Source of the DNA: a bacterium | Lineage (GTDB): Bacteria > Oederibacteriota > Muellerivitia > Muellerivitales > Muellerivitaceae | Reading direction: 5' to 3' | Length of the DNA stretch: 64,000 nt | Assembly: GCA_035549195.1 (NCBI GenBank) | Contig: DASZRK010000002.1 | Span: forward strand, 167,655-231,654 | In this document: positions 17,988-27,100 of the stretch, in pieces | How positions within the stretch are numbered: the first letter of the stretch is position 1 | How the letters are laid out: each line of letters begins with the position of its first letter | Notes under the pieces: generated by a model | The model's database searches: none | Told to the model about the DNA's origin: nothing | The model's input: only the letters and a program-made list of their open reading frames with translations | Program-made: the position numbers and the translations under genes

Positions 17988-18229
17988 ATCAGCCAGGTGT
18001 CGCGGTCGGCGGGACCGGTTTGAAAGGAAGAGGATTTATCGGAAGAGGGCCCCGAGGCGGCCAGCGCCATCCCGGTCTTTTCGATGACGAAAGCGTTACG
18101 GACGTTCTGGTCCAGCAGGTAACAATCCGGGCAATCCTGGATATGCTCGGTCACCCAAGCGGTCTGCTGAGGGGAAAGCTTCCCTTGTATATAGACACTG
18201 TAGGCTTGGTGTACCTGGCGGCAATCCAT
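17984..18229 (-). CDS. Small zf-HC2/anti-sigma-like zinc-finger protein
   Basis: 81 residues from ATG 18229, with GGAGG five bases upstream; an in-frame ATG four codons earlier is less well placed. MDCRQVHQAYSVYIQGKLS ... EHIQDCPDCYLL has the C-x(n)-H-x3-C-x2-C pattern of zf-HC2 domains found at the N-terminus of anti-sigma factors. There is no membrane segment or sigma-binding extension, and no sigma-factor gene is adjacent. The C-terminal half is Ser-rich and probably disordered. Could be a solitary zinc-binding regulator. Confidence 0.65.
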   Translation of the reverse strand: MDCRQVHQAYSVYIQGKLSPQQTAWVTEHIQDCPDCYLLDQNVRNAFVIEKTGMALAASGPSSDKSSSFQTGPADRDTWLI

Positions 18230-18390
18230 AAAAGCCTCCATCCCTCGGGTTACGGCCTAGGATGGAACTTAACGGAACGATTCCAGGTTTCCAATCGGAA
18301 AAACGCCGGTTGCCGGTTCCGGGGCCTCGGTTCCCGGGAACCTTTTCCGTTTCCCATTACAAAAACGATTAAATCGATAGGATCCAAAAT

Positions 18391-18421
18391 AAAAAAAGGG
18401 CGGCTAATGCCGCCCCTTTAA
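18391..18421 (-). terminator. Strong intrinsic terminator after the pilin pair
   Basis: On the minus strand, stem GGGCGGC/GCCGCCC with a four-base loop is followed by seven T. It sits 24 bases past the stop of the distal pilin gene. Confidence 0.85.
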
Positions 18422-18444
18422 AAGCATGAACGTTAAACTTCAGT

Positions 18445-18900
18445 TCATTCGAAACCGTAGAACGAATAAGGGATCCCCTTGGAATCCTTGACCGTGCTGT
18501 TCACATACACGTTGCCCAAGCCGCTGTCGTACATCCAGCCGGTCGAACTTCCGGTCGGGACCTTGCTTTGGGCCGTCATCGCGACTCCCGCGCCCGAAGG
18601 GTTGACCGCGTTGGCCACGAAAGCGCCTGTCACCTTGACCGGCGAGATATTGTCCAGATAGCGGCTGAAGGCATAGGTGCTGAAGGAATTCAGTGTGGTG
18701 GGCCAGATCCCCTGCTGGTCGCCGTAATAGATCGAAGCCGCCGACTTCAAGGACCCCAGGTTCCCTTTCGTGGAACCTTCTCGGGACTTCTCCAACATCT
18801 GGGCGAAGCGCGGGATCGCGATGGCCGCCAGGATCCCGATGATCGCCACCACGATCATCAACTCGATCAACGTGAACCCCTTTTTGGATAGACGAATCAT
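18445..18900 (-). CDS. Type IV prepilin, distal copy
   Basis: 151 residues. Class-III signal KKG|FTLIELMIVVAIIGILAAIAIPRF with the prepilin-peptidase site after Gly8 and the conserved Glu5 of the mature protein. The C-terminal domain is short (about 110 residues) and ends YSFYGFE. Nearly the same protein is encoded immediately upstream; most differences lie in two short stretches (SPSGAGVAM versus SPAGDKVAL). AAGGAGG is five bases before ATG. It could be a pseudopilin of a type II system or a major type IV pilin; the two-copy arrangement and strong promoter favour a structural pilin. Confidence 0.88.
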   Translation of the reverse strand: MIRLSKKGFTLIELMIVVAIIGILAAIAIPRFAQMLEKSREGSTKGNLGSLKSAASIYYGDQQGIWPTTLNSFSTYAFSRYLDNISPVKVTGAFVANAVNPSGAGVAMTAQSKVPTGSSTGWMYDSGLGNVYVNSTVKDSKGIPYSFYGFE

Positions 18901-18951
18901 GTCAACCTCCTTGGAACTTTTGAAGAATGGCCTCGGAGCCTTTGACCCAAG

Positions 18952-18989
18952 GCAAAGAGGCCGGGATCGACAAATCCCGGCCTCTTTGC
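18952..18989. promoter_or_regulatory. Perfect 16-bp hairpin between the two pilin genes
   Basis: GCAAAGAGGCCGGGAT (18952-18967) is exactly mirrored at 18974-18989, with a six-base loop. It lies 22 bases past the proximal pilin stop and 51 before the distal pilin start. No long T run follows, so partial termination or 3'-end stabilisation of the first message is more likely than full termination. Confidence 0.75.
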
Positions 18990-19011
18990 GGACTATAGCC
19001 CCAATGCGTTC

Positions 19012-19467
19012 TTATTCAAACCCGTAAAATGAATAAGGGATGCCTTTCGAGTCCTTGACCGTGCTGTTCACATACACGTTGCCCAAACCGCTGTCGTACA
19101 TCCAACCGGTCGAGCTTCCCGTCGGGACCTGGCTTTGACCCGTCAAGGCCACCTTGTCCCCAGCGGGGCTGACCGCATTGGCCACGAAGGCGCCGGTCAC
19201 CTTGACCGGGGAAACGTTATCCAAATATCGGCTGAAGGCGTAGGTGCTGAAGGCGTTCAGGGTCGTCGGCCAGATCCCCTGCTGGTCCCCGTAATAGATG
19301 GAGGCCGCCGACTTCAAGGATCCCAGGTTCCCCTTCGTCGAACCTTCCCGGGACTTCTCCAACATCTGGGCGAAGCGCGGGATCGCGATCGCCGCCAGGA
19401 TCCCGATGATCGCCACCACGATCATCAGTTCGATCAAGGTAAATCCCCTGCTTTTAAGCGTTTTCAT
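19012..19467 (-). CDS. Type IV prepilin, proximal copy
   Basis: 151 residues from ATG 19467, the third of three close in-frame starts, chosen because AAGGAGG is six bases upstream and the leader is then KTLKSRG|FTLIEL as in normal prepilins. The mature N-terminal helix is identical to that of the downstream copy, and the C-terminal domains are almost the same. It follows a 60-residue membrane protein and a sigma-54-type promoter, and the sigma-54 activator gene lies just upstream, so it is probably the major pilin controlled by that system. Confidence 0.88.
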   Translation of the reverse strand: MKTLKSRGFTLIELMIVVAIIGILAAIAIPRFAQMLEKSREGSTKGNLGSLKSAASIYYGDQQGIWPTTLNAFSTYAFSRYLDNVSPVKVTGAFVANAVSPAGDKVALTGQSQVPTGSSTGWMYDSGLGNVYVNSTVKDSKGIPYSFYGFE

Positions 19468-19538
19468 CCTCATCCTCCTTAGGTCAAATTGAATGAACGG
19501 CCCCGGGCCGACAAACCCGGTCCCCTTCTCGCGAAGGG

Positions 19539-19721
19539 TCACTTTTTGGGCACCGGGATCCTTTGTACGTTGGTCTCGGTCCTTGCGTTTCCCCCGTCAA
19601 GGGTTTTCGAAGGACCGCTCCCTTTGGGGTCCTTGGTGGGACCCGGATGTCCCGAAAGGGCCCAAAGGGCGCCCAGAACGATCACCAAGGCCAGTAGAAA
19701 AATTCGAAAGGAATATTTCAC
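19539..19721 (-). CDS. Small single-pass membrane protein
   Basis: 60 residues from GTG 19721, with GGAGG four to five bases upstream. A hydrophobic segment (FRIFLLALVIVLGALWAL, residues 5-22) is followed by a Pro/Gly/Lys-rich hydrophilic tail. No family recognised. It is first in the pilin transcript, 71 bases ahead of the proximal pilin, and just downstream of a sigma-54-like promoter. Confidence 0.55.
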   Translation of the reverse strand: MKYSFRIFLLALVIVLGALWALSGHPGPTKDPKGSGPSKTLDGGNARTETNVQRIPVPKK

Positions 19722-19759
19722 GAGCCCTCCGGTCCTGGATCCCTGCCCGTGTTCCATAA

Positions 19760-19776
19760 GAGCAGGGGCCATGCCA
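19760..19776 (-). promoter_or_regulatory. Sigma-54 (-24/-12) promoter of the pilin operon
   Basis: On the minus strand TGGCAT-N5-CTGCT keeps the GG-N10-GC spacing of sigma-54 promoters, with two departures from TGGCAC-N5-TTGCA. Transcription would start near 19750, about 29 bases before the small membrane protein. The upstream gene is an NtrC-type sigma-54 activator. Confidence 0.6.
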
Positions 19777-19826
19777 AAGGGGGGCTATCTAAATCGGCGG
19801 GATTCACCGGGGTGGGCGGGCGCCCC

Positions 19827-19846
19827 ATGCATTAAAAGGAATGCAT
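19827..19846. promoter_or_regulatory. Candidate upstream activator site
   Basis: Perfect inverted repeat ATGCATT-N6-AATGCAT about 50-70 bases upstream of the -24 element, in the range used by NtrC-type activators. It lies in the short gap after the activator gene. Confidence 0.45.
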
Positions 19847-19878
19847 CGGGCATCTTTGCATGCAGGCCTTAGAAGGGA

Positions 19879-21249
19879 TCACTTCTTGAACTGGGCCGGG
19901 GAGAAACGGTATTTCTTCAGCAGGGCCTGGAAATTACGACGGGCCATCCCGGCCTGCCGGGATGCTTCCGACACGTTCCCCCGGGTCTGGGACAACAGGG
20001 TGTGGAGATAGTCCTTTTCAAAGGACTCCACATAGGCTTTCTTGGCGGTCCGGAAAAGCCCACCCGCCGTTTTCCCCTCTTCCGGAAGGGCCAGCGATAG
20101 CAATTCGGTCCGCCGGATCGCGCCATCGGAGGTCAAGAGCGCTGCCTGCTCCAGCGTGTTCTTCAATTCCCGGACGTTCCCGGGCCAATCCTGCGCCAAG
20201 AGCCACTTCATCGTGTCCGGCAGCAGCCGCAGGTCCTTCCCGGTCTCCCGGCGAAAGCCCGCCAGGAAATGTTCCGCCAGCGCGGGGATATCCTCGCGCC
20301 GTTCCCGCAAAGGAGGGATCCTGAGGCAAAGCACGGAAAGACGGTGATAGAGATCCCTCCGGAAACGCCTTTCCCGGACCATCTCCTCCAGGTCCTGGTT
20401 GGTGGCGGCCACGATCCGCACGTTCACTTTGCGCGATTTGATGTCGCCCACCGGCCGGACCTCACCCGTTTCCAGGGCCCGCAGGAGCTTCGCCTGGGAC
20501 TCCAAGGGGATCTCCCCCACCTCATCGAGGAAAAGGGTCCCGCCGTCGGCCGCCTGGAACAGGCCTTCCCGGTTCTCGTGGGCTCCGGTGAAAGCTCCCT
20601 TGCGCACGCCGAAAAGCTCGGCCTCGAAGAGGGTCGCGGGAAGGGCGCCCGCGTTGACCTGGACCAAGGGCCCCTTGGCGCGGGGGGAGGCCTCATGAAG
20701 GGCCTTGGCCGCCAGTTCCTTGCCCACACCCGACTCCCCGGTCAGGAGGACCGGGGCGCTGCTTTGGGCGAACTTCCGGACCGTTTGCAGGACCTGGTCG
20801 ATGGCCCGGGAATGGCCGATCATGGGCCCGGCCTTACCGGCGATCTCCTTGCGGAGCCTCTCGTTCTCGGCCAGCAGCCTTTGCTTGTTCAGGGATTTCC
20901 AGACCGCGACTTCCAGGTCCTCGGGGTTGAAGGGCTTGGAGAGGTAATCCTCGGCCCCCTTTTTGATGACCTGGACGATGTTGCGGGTATTGCCGTAACC
21001 GGATATCACCACCACCGGAAGGTTGGAATGGGCCTTCTTGACCTTCTCCAAAAGGGCTTCCCCGTCCATGCCGGGAAGCCGCAGGTCCGTGATCAAAAGG
21101 TCGAACGCCTCGGCCCCCAGGAGACCCAGGGCGCTCTCCGCGTCCCCGACCAGGACGGCCTGATGCCCTTGCCGCCCCAACATGGTCTCCAGGAGCCTTC
21201 CGACCCCCTTTTCGTCCTCCACCACCAGGATCCGCGCGGGCTTGCTCAT
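19879..21249 (-). CDS. NtrC-family sigma-54-dependent response regulator
   Basis: 456 residues from ATG 21249 (AAAGGA seven bases upstream; the ATG overlaps the kinase stop as ATGA). Receiver domain 1-120 with phosphoacceptor D55 (LLITDLRLPGMDG). Central AAA+ domain with Walker A GESGVGKE, the GAFTGA loop that contacts sigma-54 (near residue 213), Walker B GGTLFLDEVGEIP and arginine-finger region. C-terminal Fis-type helix-turn-helix (NVSEASRQAGMARRNFQALLKKY). Full set for a PilR/NtrC/AtoC-type activator. It neighbours a sigma-54-type promoter driving pilin genes, which it most likely controls. Confidence 0.9.
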   Translation of the reverse strand: MSKPARILVVEDEKGVGRLLETMLGRQGHQAVLVGDAESALGLLGAEAFDLLITDLRLPGMDGEALLEKVKKAHSNLPVVVISGYGNTRNIVQVIKKGAEDYLSKPFNPEDLEVAVWKSLNKQRLLAENERLRKEIAGKAGPMIGHSRAIDQVLQTVRKFAQSSAPVLLTGESGVGKELAAKALHEASPRAKGPLVQVNAGALPATLFEAELFGVRKGAFTGAHENREGLFQAADGGTLFLDEVGEIPLESQAKLLRALETGEVRPVGDIKSRKVNVRIVAATNQDLEEMVRERRFRRDLYHRLSVLCLRIPPLRERREDIPALAEHFLAGFRRETGKDLRLLPDTMKWLLAQDWPGNVRELKNTLEQAALLTSDGAIRRTELLSLALPEEGKTAGGLFRTAKKAYVESFEKDYLHTLLSQTRGNVSEASRQAGMARRNFQALLKKYRFSPAQFKK

Positions 21250-23027
21250 TTTTTTCCTTTGGAAGAAAGATCCACCGGCCATTCCAACACCATTCTAAGG
21301 CCCCGGGGCTTCCGGTTCCTTGCCAGGACCGTTCCCCGATGTTCCCGGAGGATGGCCTGGACCATGGCGAGCCCCAACCCGGTCCCTTGGGCCTTGGTCG
21401 TAAAGAAGGGCTTGAAGAGGTTCCGGAGCTGCCGCGGGGGGATCCCGGGACCTTGGTCCGTGAGGACCAGCCGGTTGAACCCCCCTTCCCTCCGGAGTTC
21501 CACCTGGACGATACCGCCTTGGGCCATCGCCTCGCGGGAATTCTTCAGGAGGTTCAAAAGGACCTGGGCGAACCGGTCCGGGTCCACCCGGACCCGGAAT
21601 CGGTCCGGCTGAAGCCTCAGTTCGAAGGGAACGCCCCTCTCCGGGAGCCGGTCCCAGGTCTCCCGCACCATCCCGGCCAGGTCGCAGTCCCGGGGCGTGA
21701 TCCGCCGGGGCTTGGCGATGTCCAGGAGGTCGCCCAGGAGGCGCCGGCACCTTTCCGCTTCCTTCCCGATCTCCCGGATCCACCAATCCTTCTTCCTTTT
21801 CCCGGACCGCAGGGCCATCCGGACACCGCCCAGGATGACCGTCAGGGGATTGTTGAGCTCGTGGGCGAGCCCCGCGGACCACTGTCCCACGGTGGCCAGG
21901 CGTTCGGACTCGGCGGCCTTTCGCTCCGCCTTCAAGGTCCTCAGGTAGGCCCTTTCCTTTTCCCGGTCCTGGGAGCGGATGGTCCCCATCATCCGGAAGA
22001 GGGCCTGTTTCAGGAGCCCGATCTCGTCGTTCGCCGCGGCTTTCATCGCGGACCCGCGGAAGGTCTCCAGGGTCCGGAACCCTTCCGCTTCCCGGGCCAG
22101 GTTCAGGATCGGGTCCACGAATCTTTCCGCCAACACGATCGAAAGGAAGGCGCTGGCCGCCATGGCGAGGATCACGAAGAAGGTGGTCCCCCACAGCATC
22201 CGGGTGGCCGATTCATAGCATTCGGAAGCGGGTTGCCGGACGATCACGCCCCAATCCGAGGTCTTGACCGGGGAAAAGGCGGCGACCACCTCCTCGCCAT
22301 CCTGGTTCCTGAATTGGATGGAACCCTCCTTTTGGGTCTGGAAGGCCTTGACCGCCGGGTTGCCGCTCAGGTCCCGGAGCCATTTGGCCCGGTCCGGATG
22401 CAGGATGGCGATCCCCTCGTGGTTCACCAGGTAGGCGTAGCCGGACCTTCCGATCCTCGCCGTGTCCATGTTGCCGATGACGTGGTTGGGAAGGTGCATG
22501 ACCCCCACCAGCACCCCCTGGAGTTCCCCTTGGCGGAAGACCGGGGCGCTGATCCCGATCTCCAGGTGGCCGGAAGCCGCCGTATAGACCTCCACCAGCA
22601 CCGAATGCTCCAGTTGTCCCGAACGCTCCAGCGTCTGCCGCACGAAACGGTCCGGGGGATATTCGGCGGAGGAGACGCCCGAGATGCTCTTGGCCCAGAG
22701 CGAGCCGTCGCGGTCATACCAAAGGAGCGCGTCCACATATTCGGTCGTGGAGGTGATGAGGGTCATTTCCCGGATGATATAGGCCTTGTCCCGGGCCAGG
22801 GTCCGGGGGTCCTTGGCGAAGACCGAGATGGTCTGCAGGGCGGTGGAAAGCCCCTGGTCCACCTCCCAGGCCAAGGTGCGGGCCAAGGCCCTTTGGGACT
22901 GCTGGACCTGTCCACGCAGGGCCTCATAGGAGCTCCAGACCAGGTAACTGCCCAAAAGGCCGGTAGTGGAAAGGGTCAGGAGCGCCGCCCAAAGGGCGGT
23001 GCGGGTCTTGAGGCTCATGAAGGCCAT
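21246..23027 (-). CDS. Membrane sensor histidine kinase with extracytoplasmic sensor
   Basis: 593 residues from ATG 23027 (AAGGGA upstream). TM1 about 12-32, an extracytoplasmic dCACHE-like domain about 33-277 (WYDRDGSLWAKS, YAYLVNHEGIAILHPD, DWGVIVRQP), TM2 about 278-300, HAMP-like linker, HisKA with H389 (SAGLAHELNNPLTVILGG) and a HATPase domain (LTDQGPGIPP, TTKAQGTGLGLAM). It forms a two-component pair with the overlapping sigma-54 regulator downstream. Signal probably a small periplasmic molecule, judged from the CACHE-type domain. Confidence 0.9.
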   Translation of the reverse strand: MAFMSLKTRTALWAALLTLSTTGLLGSYLVWSSYEALRGQVQQSQRALARTLAWEVDQGLSTALQTISVFAKDPRTLARDKAYIIREMTLITSTTEYVDALLWYDRDGSLWAKSISGVSSAEYPPDRFVRQTLERSGQLEHSVLVEVYTAASGHLEIGISAPVFRQGELQGVLVGVMHLPNHVIGNMDTARIGRSGYAYLVNHEGIAILHPDRAKWLRDLSGNPAVKAFQTQKEGSIQFRNQDGEEVVAAFSPVKTSDWGVIVRQPASECYESATRMLWGTTFFVILAMAASAFLSIVLAERFVDPILNLAREAEGFRTLETFRGSAMKAAANDEIGLLKQALFRMMGTIRSQDREKERAYLRTLKAERKAAESERLATVGQWSAGLAHELNNPLTVILGGVRMALRSGKRKKDWWIREIGKEAERCRRLLGDLLDIAKPRRITPRDCDLAGMVRETWDRLPERGVPFELRLQPDRFRVRVDPDRFAQVLLNLLKNSREAMAQGGIVQVELRREGGFNRLVLTDQGPGIPPRQLRNLFKPFFTTKAQGTGLGLAMVQAILREHRGTVLARNRKPRGLRMVLEWPVDLSSKGKK

Positions 23028-23061
23028 GGGATCCCTTTCGGCCGGCCGGGAACGGGAAGGA

Positions 23062-23508
23062 TCAACGGTCCTTCGGGGCGGGTTCACCGATGCCCAGGAG
23101 GCGCTCGATCTCCGTCCGTTCGATCTTGTGGATGTTATGGGAGAAGGCGCCATCCTTGTTGCCGATCAGCAGGCGGTCGTTCTTCAGGAGGTAAAGGTGG
23201 AAGAGGACCTTGTCGCCCTTGTAGAAATGAACCAGGACCTGCACGCCGGGCGGCGTGACCATGAGCTTTTCCCATCCGGTGCGCCGTTGATGGATAAAAT
23301 CGTAGATCTTGCCTATCTTGGCCTTCTCCTCCACGTAGCTGACCTGCTGGGCCTTTTGCTCGAAATCGTTCTGGCGGACCTCGATGCGGGTGATGGAATC
23401 CACATCCGGCAGGTAGATGTCCTTGTTGAACAGGGAAAACCAGGCCACGGTCCCGATCACGGCCACCGCGATCAACAGGCCCAGGCCCCAACCCGTTTTT
23501 CTCATCAT
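23062..23508 (-). CDS. Membrane-anchored protein of unknown function
   Basis: 148 residues from ATG 23508 (a second ATG follows immediately). One membrane segment (WGLGLLIAVAVIGTVAWFSLF, about 6-26) then a small extracytoplasmic domain beginning YLPDVDSITRIEVRQ and containing alternating beta-strand-like segments (VQVLVHFYKGDKVLFHLYLLKNDRLLIGN). It lies 34 bases ahead of the sensor kinase on the same strand, and may be co-transcribed with it. No named family recognised. Confidence 0.65.
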   Translation of the reverse strand: MMRKTGWGLGLLIAVAVIGTVAWFSLFNKDIYLPDVDSITRIEVRQNDFEQKAQQVSYVEEKAKIGKIYDFIHQRRTGWEKLMVTPPGVQVLVHFYKGDKVLFHLYLLKNDRLLIGNKDGAFSHNIHKIERTEIERLLGIGEPAPKDR

Positions 23509-23590
23509 GGAACGTGCTTTCCTTAAGACCGATCTTTCCATCCGTCCGGCCCCATTCTATTCAGCCGGACGGGGGCCCCCAACCCCTATA

Positions 23591-23622
23591 AAAAAGGGGC
23601 AGGGCCTTGGGCCCCGCCCCTT
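23591..23622 (-). terminator. Intrinsic terminator of the metal-efflux operon's last gene
   Basis: On the minus strand AAGGGGCGGGGCC and GGCCCTGCCCCTT form a stem with a short loop, followed by TTTT. It is 20 bases past the stop of the metal-binding protein. Confidence 0.8.
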
Positions 23623-23642
23623 CCGTCACCTTCAGCGTTCCG

Positions 23643-24050
23643 TCACTTCTTCTGGACCAGGTCCATCCCGCAATCCGGGCACTTCCCGGCCTTATCGTAG
23701 GAACCGCCGCACATGGGACAGGTCCAAACGACCTTTTGGGCATCCTGGCCCACCGGGGCTTTGGCCTCTTTTTTGACCTTCGCCTTCTTCGCGGGGGCCG
23801 GTTTTTGCTTCACCAGGTCCATGCCGCACTTGGGGCATTTCCCATCGGCCGTCTTGGGTCCGCTGTAATCCCCCATGGGGCAGGCCCAGGTCTCGGCCGC
23901 CGTCTTCTTGGCTTTCTTCGCCTTATGGGCATGAGTGGTCTTCTGAGCGGGGACGCTGGGGGTCGAGGACGGAGCCTCGTCCGCCCGGGCCAGCGTCACC
24001 CCGAGGGCAAAAATGGACAGCAAAGCAAGGACTGCGATCGTTCGTTTCAT
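23643..24050 (-). CDS. Periplasmic protein with two heavy-metal-binding (HMBD) zinc-ribbon-like repeats
   Basis: 135 residues from ATG 24050 (AAGGAGA upstream). Signal peptide 1-23, a Lys/Ala/Thr-rich spacer, then two copies of the HMBD motif: WACPMGDY ... GKCPKCGMDLV and WTCPMCGG ... GKCPDCGMDLV, joined by another Lys/Ala-rich linker. The same motif lies at the N-terminus of the neighbouring CusB-like protein, where it binds heavy metal. It is separated from cusA by about 120 bases and likely buffers or delivers copper/silver to the pump. Confidence 0.75.
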   Translation of the reverse strand: MKRTIAVLALLSIFALGVTLARADEAPSSTPSVPAQKTTHAHKAKKAKKTAAETWACPMGDYSGPKTADGKCPKCGMDLVKQKPAPAKKAKVKKEAKAPVGQDAQKVVWTCPMCGGSYDKAGKCPDCGMDLVQKK

Positions 24051-24168
24051 GGCTTCTCCTTTTCCTTTTCCGGGCGACAGGGGCCCCAAACTAACCCAAA
24101 CAGGGCCCCGAATCCATCCCCGCTTCCAACGATAGAATAAATTCCCTTGGGAAAAACGGTTACATCCC

Positions 24169-27100
24169 TTACCCCAAGTTCCGGATCCAACGCCAAAGAC
24201 CCCTTCCCTTCCGGGCCGACAGCTCCGTGTTCCATTTCCAGGCCGTGAAAAGGACCGGATAGACCAGGAGCTCCAGGATGAAGGAGGTCGCCACGCCCCC
24301 CACCATGGGGGCGGCGATGCGCTTCATCACGTCGCTGCCCGCCCCCGTGGAAAAGAGGATGGGCACCAGCCCGAACCAGGCGGCACAGACCGTCATCAGC
24401 TTGGGCCTCAGGCGTTTCACCGCCCCCTCCATCACGGCTTCCCGGAGGTCCTTTTCGTCCCGCATCCTCCCTTTCGCCCTCCTTCCCTCATAGGCCATCT
24501 TCAGGTAAAGCAGCATGACCACGCCCGTTTCGGCGTCCAGCCCGGCGAGCGCGATCATGCCCACCCAGACCGCCACCGAAGTGTTGTAATGCAGGGCCCA
24601 GAGCAGCCACACCGCCCCCACCAGCGAGAAGGGGACGGCCATGAGCACCAGGAACGTTTCGGTGAAGGATCCGGTGTTGAAATAGATGAGCAGGAAGACG
24701 AGCAGGAGCGCCAAGGGCACCATGATGAGGAGCCGCTTGTCGGCCCTTTCCTTGTATTCGTATTGCCCGCTCCAGGCCAGGCGGGTCCCCTCGGGAAGCT
24801 TCACCTGGTCGCGGATCAGGGCCTTGGCCCACCCCACGTAGGTACCCGGGTCCACCCCCTCGGTGTCCACGTAGACGTAGCCGGCCAGGAGGCCGTTCTC
24901 GTCCCGGATCATGCCAGGCCCCAGGGTCAAGGAGACGTCCGCCAACTGCCCCAACTGCACCTTGGTCCCCGAGGGAGTGGTCACCAGCACCCGGCGCAGT
25001 TTCCCCACGTCATCGCGGTAGTCCCGGGCGTAGCGCACACTGACCGGATAACGTTCCCGGCCCTCGACCGTGGTGGTGACCCGGTCCCCCCCGATGGCCA
25101 TCTCGATGAGCTCGTTCACGTCCTCGATCTTGAGCCCATAGCGGGCGACCTGGTCCCGCTTGGGGCGGATATCGACGTAATAGCCCCCCGTCACCCGCTC
25201 GGCATAGACACTGCGGGTGCCCTTGAGCCCGGCCAGGACCTTCTCGATGGAAAGCCCGGCCTTCTCGATGTCGGGCAGGCTCGTCCCCAGCACCTTGATG
25301 CCGATGGGGGTGCGTACCCCCGTGGTGAGCATGTTGATGCGGTTGATGATGGGCATGGTCATGGCGTTGGTCCAACCCGGGAATTGCAGGGCATCGTTCA
25401 TCTCGGACAGCAATTGGTCCCGGGTCATCCCCTTGCGCCATTGGGACTCGGGCTTCAACAGGACGGTCGTCTCCACCATGGAAAGGGGGGCCGGGTCCAG
25501 GGGTGTTTCCGCCCGTCCCGCCTTGCCGAAGACCCGCTCCACCTCCGGGAAGGACTTGAGGACCCGGTCCTGGGACTGCAGGATCCGGGCCGCCTCCGTG
25601 ACCGAGATCCCGGGCAGGGTGGTCGGCATGTAAAGGAGGGATCCCTCCCAAAGGTCGGGCATGAATTCGCTCCCCAGCCGGAGGAAAGGGAGGAGGGTCA
25701 AGGCCAGGATGATCCCGACCCCGGCCAGGACCTTGCCGCCGTTCTGAAGGGCCCATTGGGCGGGGCCCCGGTAGAAGCGTTCCAGGAAACGCCCGACCGG
25801 ATGGTCCTTTTCGGGAAGGATCTTCCCTTTCAGCGACAGGGTCATCAGGAAGGGCGTCACGGTCACCGCCAGGAAGGCGGCGAAGAACATGGAGAAGGTC
25901 TTGGTATAGGCCAAGGGACTGAAGAGCTTCCCCTCCTGCCCCTGCAGGGCGAAGACCGGCAGGAACCCCGCCGTGATGACCAGGAGGGTGTTGAAGAGGG
26001 CGGGGCCGACCTCTTGAGCCGCACCGATGATGACTTCGGTGCGGCTCAACCCTGAGCGAGCCGAGCGAGTCGAAGGGTTTCGCCCACGGTCCGCCTCCCA
26101 TTCCTCCAGGCGTTTGACCGCGTTCTCCACCATGATGATGGAGGCGTCCACCATGGCCCCAATGGCGATGGCGATGCCCCCCAGGCTCATGATGTTGGAG
26201 GAGACCCCCATGTAACGCATGGCGATGAAGGACATCAGGATGGCCAGGGGAAGGGTCAGGATGATGACCAGGGCGCTCCGGAAATGCCAAAGGAAGATCA
26301 GGCAGACCAGGGACACGGCCAAGGCCAGTTTCAACAGTTCATGGGTCAGCGTATCGATGGAACGGTCGATCAGCTCGGAACGGTCGTAGACCGGCACCAG
26401 TTCGACCCCCGGGGGAAGGCTCGGCTTCAACTCCTCGATCCTCTGTTTGACCCGCTCGATGACCTTCAGGGCGTTCTCGCCGTAACGGGCGGTCACGATG
26501 CCTCCCACCACCTCGCCCTGGCCGTCCAGTTCCGCCACCCCCCGGCGCACCTCAGGCCCCAGTTCCACCCGGGCCACGTCCCGCACCAGGATGGGGGTAC
26601 CTTGCCGGTCGCGCCCCACCGCCACATTCTCCAGGTCCTTCACGCTCTTGAGGTAACCCAGGCCCCGGATCATGTATTCGGCGCCGTTGAGCTCCAGCAA
26701 GCGTCCGCCCACGTCCCGGTTCGAATCCCGCACGGCGGAAAGGACCTGGGAGAAGGCCAGGTCATAGGCCGCCAGGGCGTTGGGATTGACCTCGACCTGG
26801 TATTGCTTGGTCTCTCCCCCCACCGTGGACACTTCCGCCACCCCCGGCAGACTCTGCAATTGGTACCGCAGGTTCCAGTCCTGGTAGCTCTTGAGTTCGG
26901 ATAGGGTGTGCCGGCCCGAACGGTCCACCAGGGCGTATTGATAGACCCAGCCCACGCCCGAGGCATCGGGCCCCATTTCCACTTTCACCCCCGGTGGGAG
27001 CGTCCCCTGGATCTTGGAGAGGTATTCCAGGACCCGGCTCCGGGCCCAATAAACATCGGTCCCATCCTCGAAGAGGACGTAGATGTAGCTGTAGCCGAAA

